Shown here: in pieces, positions 54,957 to 62,380 of the stretch
Layout of the letters: every line of letters starts with the position of its first letter
Position numbering within the stretch: position 1 is the first letter of the stretch
Assembly (NCBI GenBank): GCA_016278515.1
Contig: JADQBR010000036.1
Coordinates: 92,513 to 156,512 of the forward strand
From: Bacillota bacterium
GTDB taxonomy: Bacteria; Bacillota; JADQBR01
Reading direction: 5' to 3'
Length of the DNA stretch: 64,000 nucleotides
The notes under the pieces: generated by a model
Told to the model about the DNA's origin: nothing
Database searches by the model: none
What the model saw: the letters and a program-made list of their open reading frames with translations, nothing else
Program-made: the position numbers and the translations under genes

Positions 54957-55598
54957 ATGTCAGATACCTTTATAATAGTCACTAACGGCATACTGGAAAA
55001 CGTGGATAAACTACGGCAGTTGATGAGGGAGGGATATCCCCTTGTTTGTGCGGATGGAGCAGCTGATAGTTTGAAAGCATTTAACATACTGCCTGATGTG
55101 CTGATTGGAGACTTAGACTCTATCGACCCTGCTACGCAAAAAAACTTAGAACAAGAAGGCGTCATAGTGGAAAAATGGCCAGCGGAAAAAGATTATACAG
55201 ATACGGAATTGGCATTATTATACTGCAGCCAACGCGAAGCCAACCAGGTTTTTCTTTTTGGCAGTATTGGCAGTAGATTAGACCATTCACTTGCAAATGT
55301 ATTTTTAACCGTCCGCGCACAAAAACTGGGGATTAGGTTATATATAGTGACAGATACAAGCATTGTCACATTGGTGGATAAAGAATTGTTTTTGAAAGGT
55401 AAGCCAGGAGACTTATTATCCATATTGCCAATTACCAACCAAGTCACTGGGGCAACGCTCAAAGGTTTTAAATATCCTTTAGAAAACGCTGCCATAGAAC
55501 TAGGTTCCACTTTGGGCATAAGTAATGAATTTCTAGCTGCTGAAACAAGTATCACTGTAAAAAGCGGCTATCTTTTAGCAATTCATACTCCCGGCTAG
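54957..55598 (+). CDS. thiN: thiamine pyrophosphokinase
   Basis: Converts thiamine to thiamine diphosphate with ATP. ADGAADSLKAFNILPDVLIGDLDSI (about 34-58), EKDYTDTELAL and GSIGSRLDHSLANVFL are the family motifs. 213 residues from ATG 54957, eight bases after AAAGGAG. Single gene on the plus strand between two minus-strand groups. Confidence 0.95.
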   Translation: MSDTFIIVTNGILENVDKLRQLMREGYPLVCADGAADSLKAFNILPDVLIGDLDSIDPATQKNLEQEGVIVEKWPAEKDYTDTELALLYCSQREANQVFLFGSIGSRLDHSLANVFLTVRAQKLGIRLYIVTDTSIVTLVDKELFLKGKPGDLLSILPITNQVTGATLKGFKYPLENAAIELGSTLGISNEFLAAETSITVKSGYLLAIHTPG

Positions 55599-55678
55599 GA
55601 AGAAAGAATACATAGGTAGATATTGCCGCTGGTAAAACAATAAGATTTAAAGTAACTTTGGGAACCTACAATGGGGTT

Positions 55679-56032
55679 CTATCCTCTCCAAAGTTTTACT
55701 GCCACTATTACAATCAGAATCGCAAATACTTTTTTTAAAATATCCACTGGAATAAATTTGCCAAGTATCGCGCCGATGTACGCTCCAGTAATGGATCCGA
55801 TTGTAATTAAGAGCACCCATCGCCAATTAACATTACCATAAGCTGCATGTTGGTAAACTCCCATAAAAGCAGTTGGAATTATTATGGCAAGAGAAGTTCC
55901 AATTACCTTTTTAATTGGGAGATCCAACAAAAAAACCATTCCTGGCACCAAAACAATTCCACCGCCAATACCCAGCAAAGAACTTAGAGTCCCAGCTATA
56001 AATCCTAACATAATTACTAAAAATATTTGCAC
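55679..56032 (-). CDS. half-size TauE/SafE (TSUP) membrane protein
   Basis: 117 residues with four helices: GFIAGTLSSLLGIGGGIVLVPG is the conserved TSUP N-terminal motif, then GTSLAIIIPTAFMGVYQHAAYG. Family members export sulfite or organosulfonates, but full-size proteins have two such halves; this one would have to dimerise. It follows tupC by 16 bases and is probably co-transcribed with it. GTG start behind GGAGGAGG. Confidence 0.85.
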   Translation of the reverse strand: MQIFLVIMLGFIAGTLSSLLGIGGGIVLVPGMVFLLDLPIKKVIGTSLAIIIPTAFMGVYQHAAYGNVNWRWVLLITIGSITGAYIGAILGKFIPVDILKKVFAILIVIVAVKLWRG

Positions 56033-56048
56033 GTTTTTGCCTCCTCCA

Positions 56049-56786
56049 TTAGTAGATCATTTCACCATTTATAAAAGCCCCAGTACGGTCATCCTGGGGA
56101 TTATTGAAGATTTTATCCGTCGAACCCCGCTCAATAAGTTTTCCTTTGAAAAAGAATAATATTTCCTCTGCTATACGTTGGGCTTGGAAAATATTATGAG
56201 TTACCATAATTACCGTAGTTCCCTGCTTTTCATGTAGTCTTTTAGTGATTTTTTCCACTATGGCTACATTGGCCGGGTCAAGGTTAGACGTGGGCTCATC
56301 TAATAGAATTACTTCCGGTTTTAAAACCATTGCCCTTGCTAAAGCAATTCTCTGCGCCTCACCGCCTGACAAAGACCGAGCATTTCTATTAGTAAATTCC
56401 GTCAGACCTACTTCATCTAATGCATTACTAGTAAGTTTTGTGATATCTTTTTTGGCATAACCGCGGGCTGCCAGTCCGTATTTCACATTGTTATAGACAG
56501 AAGTGTCAAACAGAATCGGTCTTTGAAACACCATGGTCATTTTTCTGCGCATATCTAAGACATGTTTTCCCGCCTTTGTTACCGTCATTCCGTTAAAAAA
56601 CAGATTACCATGACTGGGAGGCTCTAAGAAATTAAGTATCCTTAACAAAGTACTTTTCCCTGCCCCGCTTGGTCCAATTATGCCGTAAATTTTGCCTTTT
56701 TCAATATCCAATTTATCCACACTAAGTACTTTTTTACCTTCGTATGATTTACTTATATCCTCAAGCTGATAAACAAAGGGATTAAT
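56049..56786 (-). CDS. tupC: tungstate ABC transporter ATP-binding protein
   Basis: ATPase of the TupABC importer. Walker A GPSGAGKSTLLRIL, Q-loop VFQRP, signature RSLSGGEAQRIALARAM and Walker B VILLDEPTSNLDP are intact, and the switch His is in VTHNIFQA. The ATPase fold must begin at or before FVYQLEDISKSY, where no ATG, GTG or TTG stands close. The best-placed start is ATT 56786, nine bases after GGGGAGG within the end of tupB; a TTG at 56840 lacks a ribosome site. About 245 residues. Confidence 0.9.
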   Translation of the reverse strand: MNPFVYQLEDISKSYEGKKVLSVDKLDIEKGKIYGIIGPSGAGKSTLLRILNFLEPPSHGNLFFNGMTVTKAGKHVLDMRRKMTMVFQRPILFDTSVYNNVKYGLAARGYAKKDITKLTSNALDEVGLTEFTNRNARSLSGGEAQRIALARAMVLKPEVILLDEPTSNLDPANVAIVEKITKRLHEKQGTTVIMVTHNIFQAQRIAEEILFFFKGKLIERGSTDKIFNNPQDDRTGAFINGEMIY

Positions 56787-57480
56787 TATTACGCACCTCC
56801 CCTTGAATTCGGTACAACAATGAATTAATAATAAATGCAATAATAAGTAAAATTATACCGAGGCCCAAAGCAAACTGAAAGTTTCCCTTTCGCGTTTCCA
56901 AAACTATTGCGGTGGTCATGACGCGAGTATTGCCCTGAATATTGCCGCCTACCATCATTACAGCCCCAACTTCGGCAACAACTCTGCCAAAACCAGCTAC
57001 AACAGCAGCCATTATAGCCCTTTTAGCCTCCCTAATAATAGTCCATATAACCATCTGTTGACTGGCACCTAAAGTAACGGCTGTATCCTTGATTTCCTTG
57101 TGCTTGTCCCGCACGGCTACCAAAGTTAAACCTGTGATAATCGGTATAGCTAACACCGTTTGGGCAGTAATCATTGCCATAGGAGTAAATAATAACTCCA
57201 TAGGACCAAGGGGCCCTTTATTAGATAACAATAGGTAGATGACAAGGCCTGCTACAACCGGCGGAAGCCCCATCAAGGTATTAATCAGCTTTTCTAACCA
57301 GCGCACCGAAACAGGCGGCCTCATTCCTAAGAAAGCTCCTAATGGAATGCCAATTAAAGCAGCAGTTATAACCGCTGCAATGGAAACCTTGAGGGAAAGA
57401 AACACTATAGCTAGCAGTTCCGTATCTAAATCAATAATTAACTTTGTCGCCTGCACTAATCCCGCCCAAATCTCAACCAA
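56782..57480 (-). CDS. tupB: tungstate ABC transporter permease
   Basis: 232-residue inner-membrane permease with about five or six helices. GRVVAEVGAVMMVGGNIQGNTRVMTTAI is the EAA-like coupling region typical of TupB, and MGLPPVVAGLVIYLLLS is also conserved. TTG start with AGGGAG eight bases upstream. Overlaps the chosen tupC start by 5 bases. Separated from tupA by 263 bases that hold several hairpins. Confidence 0.92.
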   Translation of the reverse strand: MVEIWAGLVQATKLIIDLDTELLAIVFLSLKVSIAAVITAALIGIPLGAFLGMRPPVSVRWLEKLINTLMGLPPVVAGLVIYLLLSNKGPLGPMELLFTPMAMITAQTVLAIPIITGLTLVAVRDKHKEIKDTAVTLGASQQMVIWTIIREAKRAIMAAVVAGFGRVVAEVGAVMMVGGNIQGNTRVMTTAIVLETRKGNFQFALGLGIILLIIAFIINSLLYRIQGEVRNN

Positions 57481-57606
57481 AACTTAACACTCCCTGATAG
57501 ACTTATCCCGTTAAACATACAACTACTATTATAATTGATACAATTCCAGTTAACCACTTCTAAATGCAAAAATCTTCAAAATACGTGTTTTTCTACATGA
57601 TGTTTT

Positions 57607-57631
57607 TAATAAAACTTGGCTTACGCCAAGT
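57607..57631 (-). terminator. hairpin upstream of tupB
   Basis: Stem ACTTGGC / GCCAAGT with a four-base loop, followed on the minus strand by TTTTATT. It lies between tupA and tupB and could attenuate read-through into tupBC. Confidence 0.55.
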
Positions 57632-57661
57632 CTTTAGACGCCGGCGAAAGCCTTAGTTGCA

Positions 57662-57700
57662 TTTATACTATCAGAAAGTTATACTTTCTGATAGTATAAA
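57662..57700. repeat. perfect 18-bp inverted repeat between tupA and tupB
   Basis: Two 18-base arms (57662-57679 and 57683-57700) with a three-base loop, without mismatch; the inner core is CTATCAGAAAGT / ACTTTCTGATAG. It abuts the T-tract of the tupA terminator. It may be an RNA processing or stabilising hairpin or a cruciform. Confidence 0.85.
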
Positions 57701-57732
57701 AAAGCCGCCCGTTTACTAAACCGGACAGCTTT
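57698..57732 (-). terminator. terminator after tupA
   Basis: Stem beginning AAAGC and ending GGCTTT with G-U pairs and an inner TTTA/TAAA part, followed by TTTTTT on the minus strand, 12 bases past the tupA stop. Confidence 0.75.
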
Positions 57733-57743
57733 CGTTGTAATAT

Positions 57744-58613
57744 TTAATCAGCGTTAGGAACAAATAACTGTTTGCCATATTTTTTGAACTGGCCGATAGC
57801 TTCTTGAGTATCAGCATTAATCATGTAGTCATTAAACGCCTCTGCCCCTTCATAGTTCACACTTTCATGCTTATCGGGGTTAACTGACATAACACCATAC
57901 TGATTAAATTGAATTGGGTCTCCCTCTACTAATACCACCAACTCAATTTTGTCTTTCATTGATAAGAATGTTCCCCGGTCAGACATGGTATAGGCAGCCT
58001 TTTCATTAGCAACCCTCAAGGTATCTCCCATACCTTGCCCTAATGACAAATACCAATCACCTTCCGGCTCAACAGAAGCTTTTTCCCAGATGGAGAGCTC
58101 TTTCATATTAGTTCCGGAATTATCACCCCTGGATGCAAATTCAGATCTAGCATCGGCAATTTTCTTAAAGGCCCCTGCTGCATCTTTCATTCCTTTAATT
58201 CCCGCAGGGTCATTTTCCGGCCCAAGAATAACAAAATCGTTATACATTACATCATGACGATTTACAAAATAGCCTTCTTCCACCATTTGTAATTCTCGAT
58301 CTTTGGCATGAACCAGCAGGACATCCACATCTCCGTTTTGACCTAATTTAAGAGAAGCACCCGTACCTTTAGAAAGTATCTGTAAGTCATAACCGGTATT
58401 CTCCTCAAAACCGGACTCCAAAACATCCAACAAACCGGTGTCATAAGTACTGGTTGTGGTCGCAAGCATCACTACTGAATCTTCTTTAGCTGCTGCATCG
58501 TCGTTGTTAGCACTATTATTACCAGTGTCCTGACTAGTCGAGACACACCCAGCCACGAGGGCTATTACTAATATGGTTACTAATATAAAGATCTTTTTAA
58601 GCAAACTATTCAT
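57744..58613 (-). CDS. tupA: tungstate-binding lipoprotein
   Basis: Extracytoplasmic substrate-binding protein of the tungstate importer. Signal peptide with lipobox ALVAGC (Cys23), a charged linker, then the oxyanion loop LATTTSTYDTGLLDVLE characteristic of TupA. VDVLLVHAKDRELQMVEEGY and YNDFVILGPENDPAGI also match. 289 residues. Tungstate would supply enzymes such as aldehyde:ferredoxin oxidoreductases or formate dehydrogenase. ATG behind GGGGAGAGG, downstream of a structured leader with its own terminator. Confidence 0.94.
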   Translation of the reverse strand: MNSLLKKIFILVTILVIALVAGCVSTSQDTGNNSANNDDAAAKEDSVVMLATTTSTYDTGLLDVLESGFEENTGYDLQILSKGTGASLKLGQNGDVDVLLVHAKDRELQMVEEGYFVNRHDVMYNDFVILGPENDPAGIKGMKDAAGAFKKIADARSEFASRGDNSGTNMKELSIWEKASVEPEGDWYLSLGQGMGDTLRVANEKAAYTMSDRGTFLSMKDKIELVVLVEGDPIQFNQYGVMSVNPDKHESVNYEGAEAFNDYMINADTQEAIGQFKKYGKQLFVPNAD

Positions 58614-58658
58614 TTACCTCTCCCCTTGCATATGTTTTGTGCCCACATTAATACACAT

Positions 58659-58688
58659 AAAAAAGCTGAGCTCGGACACTGAACCCAG
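58659..58688 (-). terminator. leader terminator upstream of tupA
   Basis: CTGGGTTC / GAGCTCAG stem (two G-U pairs), seven-base loop, then CTTTTTT on the minus strand, before the tupA start. Typical of riboswitch-type attenuation. Confidence 0.7.
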
Positions 58689-58694
58689 GTTTAA

Positions 58695-58845
58695 ACCACT
58701 AACCCTTTTTCAAGCCCCCTTTCCACTAACGGGTGGCAGAACCGTTTCCAGCACTACCATTAGCTAAAAGCAAAGGCCGCTGCCCCATAGCGTATTACCT
58801 TAGGTGCAACGACTCGGAGAACCGTTATGTTTTATTATGCATAAC
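58695..58845 (-). ncRNA. structured tupA leader, candidate Moco/Tuco-type riboswitch
   Basis: Between a sigma-A-like promoter and an intrinsic terminator lies about 150 bases of leader. It holds CGGTTCTCCGAGTCG, CACCTAAGGTAATACGC, TATGGGGCAGCGGCC and GGAAACGGTTCTGCCACCC blocks and many possible pairings. Moco-type riboswitches, including the shorter Tuco class, are known before tungstate transporter genes, so this is the leading candidate. I have not matched the consensus base by base. Confidence 0.5.
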
Positions 58846-58854
58846 GATAAGTCT

Positions 58855-58883
58855 ATTATAATTTATCCGGACAAGTTTTTCAA
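58855..58883 (-). promoter_or_regulatory. tupA promoter
   Basis: Minus strand -35 TTGAAA (58878-58883), 17-base spacer, -10 TATAAT (58855-58860). Transcription would start near 58848 and include the structured leader. Confidence 0.75.
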
Positions 58884-58930
58884 GAGTGATATTTGCTATA
58901 ATATGTTTATTTAATATAAAAACTACAGTC

Positions 58931-59066
58931 AGGTGGGGGTTTTATCGTTAAGCATATCCAGGAGCTTAGCGCCACTTATCAAGTTAAGGAAAGGGGATAC
59001 ACCTACTGAAGTACAGGTTATTCTCTGGGGACAGGAATGTCCCCGATGAAAGGGATATTAGTGGCG
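58931..59066. other. multi-hairpin element between tupA leader and regulator gene
   Basis: Contains hairpin CGTTAAGC / GCTTAGCG (one G-U pair), then a closing stem CGCCACT / AGTGGCG that encloses ACCT / AGGT and a perfect GGGGACA-GGAA-TGTCCCC hairpin. The last arm overlaps the final codons of the regulator gene. Could be a structured RNA or a REP-like repeat; no family is recognised. Confidence 0.5.
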
Positions 59067-60161
59067 GTTAGCTATTGGGTAAAATAAAAATTGTCCGTAA
59101 GTGCCTTTACCAAAATCAGCAATTATTTTTTGGGCACTCTCTTCAACCATCCAAGATACAAACCTTTTAGCACCTGCGTGGTTTAGATGTTCTAAAAAAT
59201 CAGGGTTTACGGTTACTAAAGAAAATGGATTGCTAAAGTACTCAGAACCGACAAGTAATATTTGCAGTTCACTATTATACTGGGATATCATGAACGTGGC
59301 CCTATCCACCAATGCATATGCTTTATGCTTTGCAACTTCCTTAATAACCCCCATGTTCCCCATTAATCCCAGGCTGCTTTTTTTATACCAGTTCCCCTTA
59401 GGATCAACCCCTAGTTGTTTCCAACAGTGTTGTTCCATTAAAGAAGTACCTGATAAGTCTCCTCGGGTAATGAACATGGCCTGATCTTTGGCTATGGTTG
59501 ACATTGCCGACAAAATGTCTCCGCTCCCCGCGACAATGGTCAAATCTTCATTAGGTCCTATCAGAACAAATGGGTTATGCATAACCTCACAACGGCCAGC
59601 ACCCCTGCCGGATTGAATAAACTCTTGCTCTAACTGTGGTGCATGGGAAAAAACTATATCCACTCTACCCTGCTCGGCCATTTTTAGTGCCTGGCCGCTG
59701 CCTACCGGAATATGACGGATGATAATACCTGTCTCTCGATGAAAAGCTTCTTCCAAAACACTTAATAAGCCGGTTTCAACTGGCTCCAGAGTAGTCGCTA
59801 GCACTAAATAGTTGATATCAGGTGTCTCTCTACTTTTTGGGTTTATGGTATCTGTCCTATGAATCACTATCTCTTGGTGCAAACGGTCATAGTCGTGCAA
59901 TAGTTGTAGAGCCTCTTCAGTTAAAGCGGCCCCTCCACCTGAACTGCCCCCAGCCTGTCTAATTAGCAATCTTATGCCTAGACTTTCTTCCGCTTTTTTA
60001 ATTAATCCCCATGCATAGCGATATGAAATACCCATTTTTTCTGCACCTCGGCTTATGGAGCCGCATTGGCTTATTTCACCCAATAAGCCAATTAGAACAT
60101 CCCCCGGAATTCCTTTTTCAATATTTATTGCAACTCTAAAGCGCGAATTTCGTTTATCCAT
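59058..60161 (-). CDS. ModE-type HTH fused to TupA-like oxyanion-binding domain
   Basis: 367-residue one-component regulator. Residues 15-110 resemble the ModE/LysR-type winged helix (LLGEISQCGSISRGAEKMGISYRYAWGLIKKAEE); residues 120-367 resemble TupA (LATTLEPVETGLLSVLEEAFH, VDIVFSHAPQLEQEF, HNPFVLIGPNED). It has no signal peptide, so the binding domain is cytoplasmic. It lies upstream of tupA and is presumed to sense tungstate or molybdate and control tup or cofactor genes. The oxyanion loop reads TTLEP instead of TTTST. ATG behind GGTGGGG. Confidence 0.88.
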   Translation of the reverse strand: MDKRNSRFRVAINIEKGIPGDVLIGLLGEISQCGSISRGAEKMGISYRYAWGLIKKAEESLGIRLLIRQAGGSSGGGAALTEEALQLLHDYDRLHQEIVIHRTDTINPKSRETPDINYLVLATTLEPVETGLLSVLEEAFHRETGIIIRHIPVGSGQALKMAEQGRVDIVFSHAPQLEQEFIQSGRGAGRCEVMHNPFVLIGPNEDLTIVAGSGDILSAMSTIAKDQAMFITRGDLSGTSLMEQHCWKQLGVDPKGNWYKKSSLGLMGNMGVIKEVAKHKAYALVDRATFMISQYNSELQILLVGSEYFSNPFSLVTVNPDFLEHLNHAGAKRFVSWMVEESAQKIIADFGKGTYGQFLFYPIANRH

Positions 60162-60289
60162 AAATTCCCCACCGTTTTTAAGCTTATTTTACACTAACTA
60201 TATAATAATTAAAACATGCGTGCAAACAAAAAAGGTACTGTGAAAACAGCACCAAGAAAATTAGCCTTAAGTTGTGTTCGAATACCCCC

Positions 60290-60490
60290 CTAATTAAAGA
60301 CCCCTAGGAAACCCATTCCAATTAATACTACTACACCGATTCCAGCAAGAGCTTGTAAAAACAAGACTGTAAAGAAAACTCCTGTAAAAACTTGACTTAA
60401 ACCTTCCCCCAATTTCTTTAAACTTCCAGATAGCACCCGAACTTCTTCCTGCTGTCTGCATACACCAGCAGTACTTTTTACAGCATCCAT
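60290..60490 (-). CDS. 66-residue single-helix membrane protein, unknown
   Basis: A soluble N-terminal part with one Cys (VCRQQEEVRVLSGSLKKLGEG) and a long C-terminal hydrophobic region (about 34-66, GVFFTVLFLQALAGIGVVVLIGMG split by Gly) that could form one or two short helices. ATG 60490 is eight bases after AAGGGGG. It has its own strong promoter, a GntR-type operator and a roughly 240-base structured leader, so expression appears closely controlled. No family recognised. Confidence 0.75.
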   Translation of the reverse strand: MDAVKSTAGVCRQQEEVRVLSGSLKKLGEGLSQVFTGVFFTVLFLQALAGIGVVVLIGMGFLGVFN

Positions 60491-60544
60491 CAAATTAACC
60501 CCCTTAAGATTTTATTAATACACGCACAGCATTAACATTTAGTT

Positions 60545-60580
60545 AAAAAAATAAATAGCAGTGGCCTGTAATACAGGCCT
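60545..60580 (-). terminator. candidate attenuator of the 66-residue protein gene
   Basis: Stem GGCCTGT / ACAGGCC, then ACTGC and TATTTATTTTTTT on the minus strand. The 3' arm and following ACTGC can instead pair with GCAGTGG about 50 bases upstream, giving a possible terminator/antiterminator switch. Confidence 0.55.
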
Positions 60581-60697
60581 CTAGGGCTCAACTCCAACGG
60601 AGTGTATTAAAACCACTGCTTATGGTTTGGCAAGAATGTTGCCTCCTGGCTCCGGCCTCTTGGACTCCGGCCTCCGGACTCTCACTCTTGCACAAAA
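60581..60697 (-). other. GC-rich hairpin-forming leader
   Basis: Minus-strand leader with duplicated GGCCGGAG(T)CC units near 60648-60682, then hairpins GGCAA/TTGCC, AACCA/TGGTT and ACTCC/GGAGT in series. It has no coding potential and no riboswitch family I recognise. Confidence 0.5.
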
Positions 60698-60704
60698 TTA
60701 AAAA

Positions 60705-60734
60705 TTGTCATATTGTCATAGTATACTGTTACAT
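60705..60734. promoter_or_regulatory. candidate GntR/YtrA-type operator 2
   Basis: Thirty-base site just downstream of the -10 box, identical at 24 of 30 positions to the site at 63758-63787, including CTATGACAATAT on the minus strand. Arms TGTAACA and ATGACA form an imperfect inverted repeat. Confidence 0.65.
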
Positions 60735-60736
60735 TC

Positions 60737-60766
60737 ATTATACACTAACGTTTTTTATATTGTCAA
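60737..60766 (-). promoter_or_regulatory. promoter of the 66-residue protein gene
   Basis: Minus strand -35 TTGACA (60761-60766), 18-base spacer, -10 TATAAT (60737-60742): both boxes match the sigma-A consensus exactly. Confidence 0.85.
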
Positions 60767-60792
60767 TACTTTTTAAAATATTCTGATAAATA

Positions 60793-62376
60793 CTAGGTAC
60801 TCTTTCTTTCTTCCTTAAATTCATGACATTGTTGACAATTGCCTGCTTCTATATGTTCTACCTCAACGTGACACCTGACGCATCTATCTGTATTTACTTC
60901 CCACGTCACCTCTTGGTGACAGCTAACACATTCCATTTTATGGCCTGGTAGGGCATGGGAAGCCGCGTTAGTCATATCATGACATTCCTGACAGTAGAGA
61001 CCTTGGCCGGCATAAAACCTTTCAACTTCCGGGATCTCCCATTGATTGCCATGGCAGCCGGCGTTTTCACAAAAGTTTTTTGAGTCGCCTGTCTCATCAG
61101 CATGACAGATTAAACACTCAGGACCTGAATTGCCGCCATGCTTTGTAACCCAATTAGCAGCCAAGTGATTAGGTGGTTCAACTGGGCTGCTGGCCTGCTT
61201 AGCTACAATTTTCTGTACATCAGTTTCGTAGTCACTTATTTGCGTCGGGATAGAATGGCAAAGATTACAGTCCTGTCTAATTACTTTGCGTTCAGGCGCC
61301 ACATTTTCTTCTTGAGCCACATGTTTTCCGTCATGGCAGCGGAAACAACCGGGGAACTGCTTATGCCCAATATTATTTGGATAGGTGCGCCAGTTAATGT
61401 CGGCATCAGGGTAAGCAGTTTCATTATAAATACGCTTTAGGGTCGTTAATGCTTGATCCAATTCTTCGACCTCTATCTCGGGAAATTCACTTTGGTAGTA
61501 TACCTTTATTTCCCTAATTCCTTGTTGAAATTGTACTTCATCTAATGCATTTTGACGCAGCAGCGACAAAAACCTCTTTTTAACCCATGGTATATTTTGG
61601 TTAATCGCACCGCTTTCCAGCGCTTCATCCAATGCCTGGTTGGGGTCTGGAAAATAATGAGATGAACGATTATGGCAGTCTATGCAATCCATAGTCTTTT
61701 TCTCAGCTTTTTCTATATCACCTTTAGTTAAATCACTTTCCTCGCTAATATAAGTAATTGTTTCACCATCTAGGTTAGTTGCCTTAATCCACGGAATATC
61801 TTGTTTAAGTTCATCGGTTGTAATATATTCAATCTTATTCTCAACATGCCAATGTATGCCATATCCCTTACCTTCCCGCGAAGTTCCGCCTCCTATTTTA
61901 AGGATTAAAGCAGTCTTACTAAGGGAATTATCTTGATCAGTGCTATAATGGTATTTGATTCGTACTTTGTCATCATAAAAAGCTTTGGTCCAATGGCATT
62001 TTTCACATGTTTCCTGAGCAGGTCGCAAATGCTTAATTCTTAACGGAAGTTCATAAGTTTTAGCAAGGTTTTTATAAACTTGCGACAGCTCAGTCGCTTT
62101 TCTTGCTACCATGTCCGGCGCTAATCCTACACCTAAATGACAGTTAGTACAATCGACCTCAGCATGGGAAGAGTCACGAAATGAGACTGCCTGAGGTTCC
62201 ATCAGATGGCATGTGTTTCCGCAGAAATCGGAACTATTGGTGACTTCCCAAGTTATTGCTGCAGTTGCAGAAAAACCCAACCCTATCAGCAGCATTATCA
62301 GAATAAATAGATGCTTCGATAATTTCACATGTTCCTTTTCTTTAATAAACTCAGCAAACCTCTTAAAGGGTGTCAA
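60793..62376 (-). CDS. membrane-anchored multiheme cytochrome c (NapC/NirT-like N-terminus)
   Basis: About 527 residues. One N-terminal helix (about 22-45, LFILIMLLIGLGFSATAAI) anchors a long extracytoplasmic domain. Heme attachment sites in order: CGNTCH (CX3CH), CTNCH, CEKCH, CIDCH, CFRCH, CNLCH, CLICH, CENAGCH (CX4CH), CQECH, CVSCH, CVRCH and CQQCH: ten standard sites and two with longer spacing. Likely a quinol-linked or outward electron conduit; the terminal acceptor is unknown. TTG 62376 follows GGGGAG by seven bases and is preferred to GTG 62397. Follows the slipin gene by four bases. Confidence 0.9.
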   Translation of the reverse strand: MTPFKRFAEFIKEKEHVKLSKHLFILIMLLIGLGFSATAAITWEVTNSSDFCGNTCHLMEPQAVSFRDSSHAEVDCTNCHLGVGLAPDMVARKATELSQVYKNLAKTYELPLRIKHLRPAQETCEKCHWTKAFYDDKVRIKYHYSTDQDNSLSKTALILKIGGGTSREGKGYGIHWHVENKIEYITTDELKQDIPWIKATNLDGETITYISEESDLTKGDIEKAEKKTMDCIDCHNRSSHYFPDPNQALDEALESGAINQNIPWVKKRFLSLLRQNALDEVQFQQGIREIKVYYQSEFPEIEVEELDQALTTLKRIYNETAYPDADINWRTYPNNIGHKQFPGCFRCHDGKHVAQEENVAPERKVIRQDCNLCHSIPTQISDYETDVQKIVAKQASSPVEPPNHLAANWVTKHGGNSGPECLICHADETGDSKNFCENAGCHGNQWEIPEVERFYAGQGLYCQECHDMTNAASHALPGHKMECVSCHQEVTWEVNTDRCVRCHVEVEHIEAGNCQQCHEFKEERKST

Positions 62377-62380
62377 TTCA

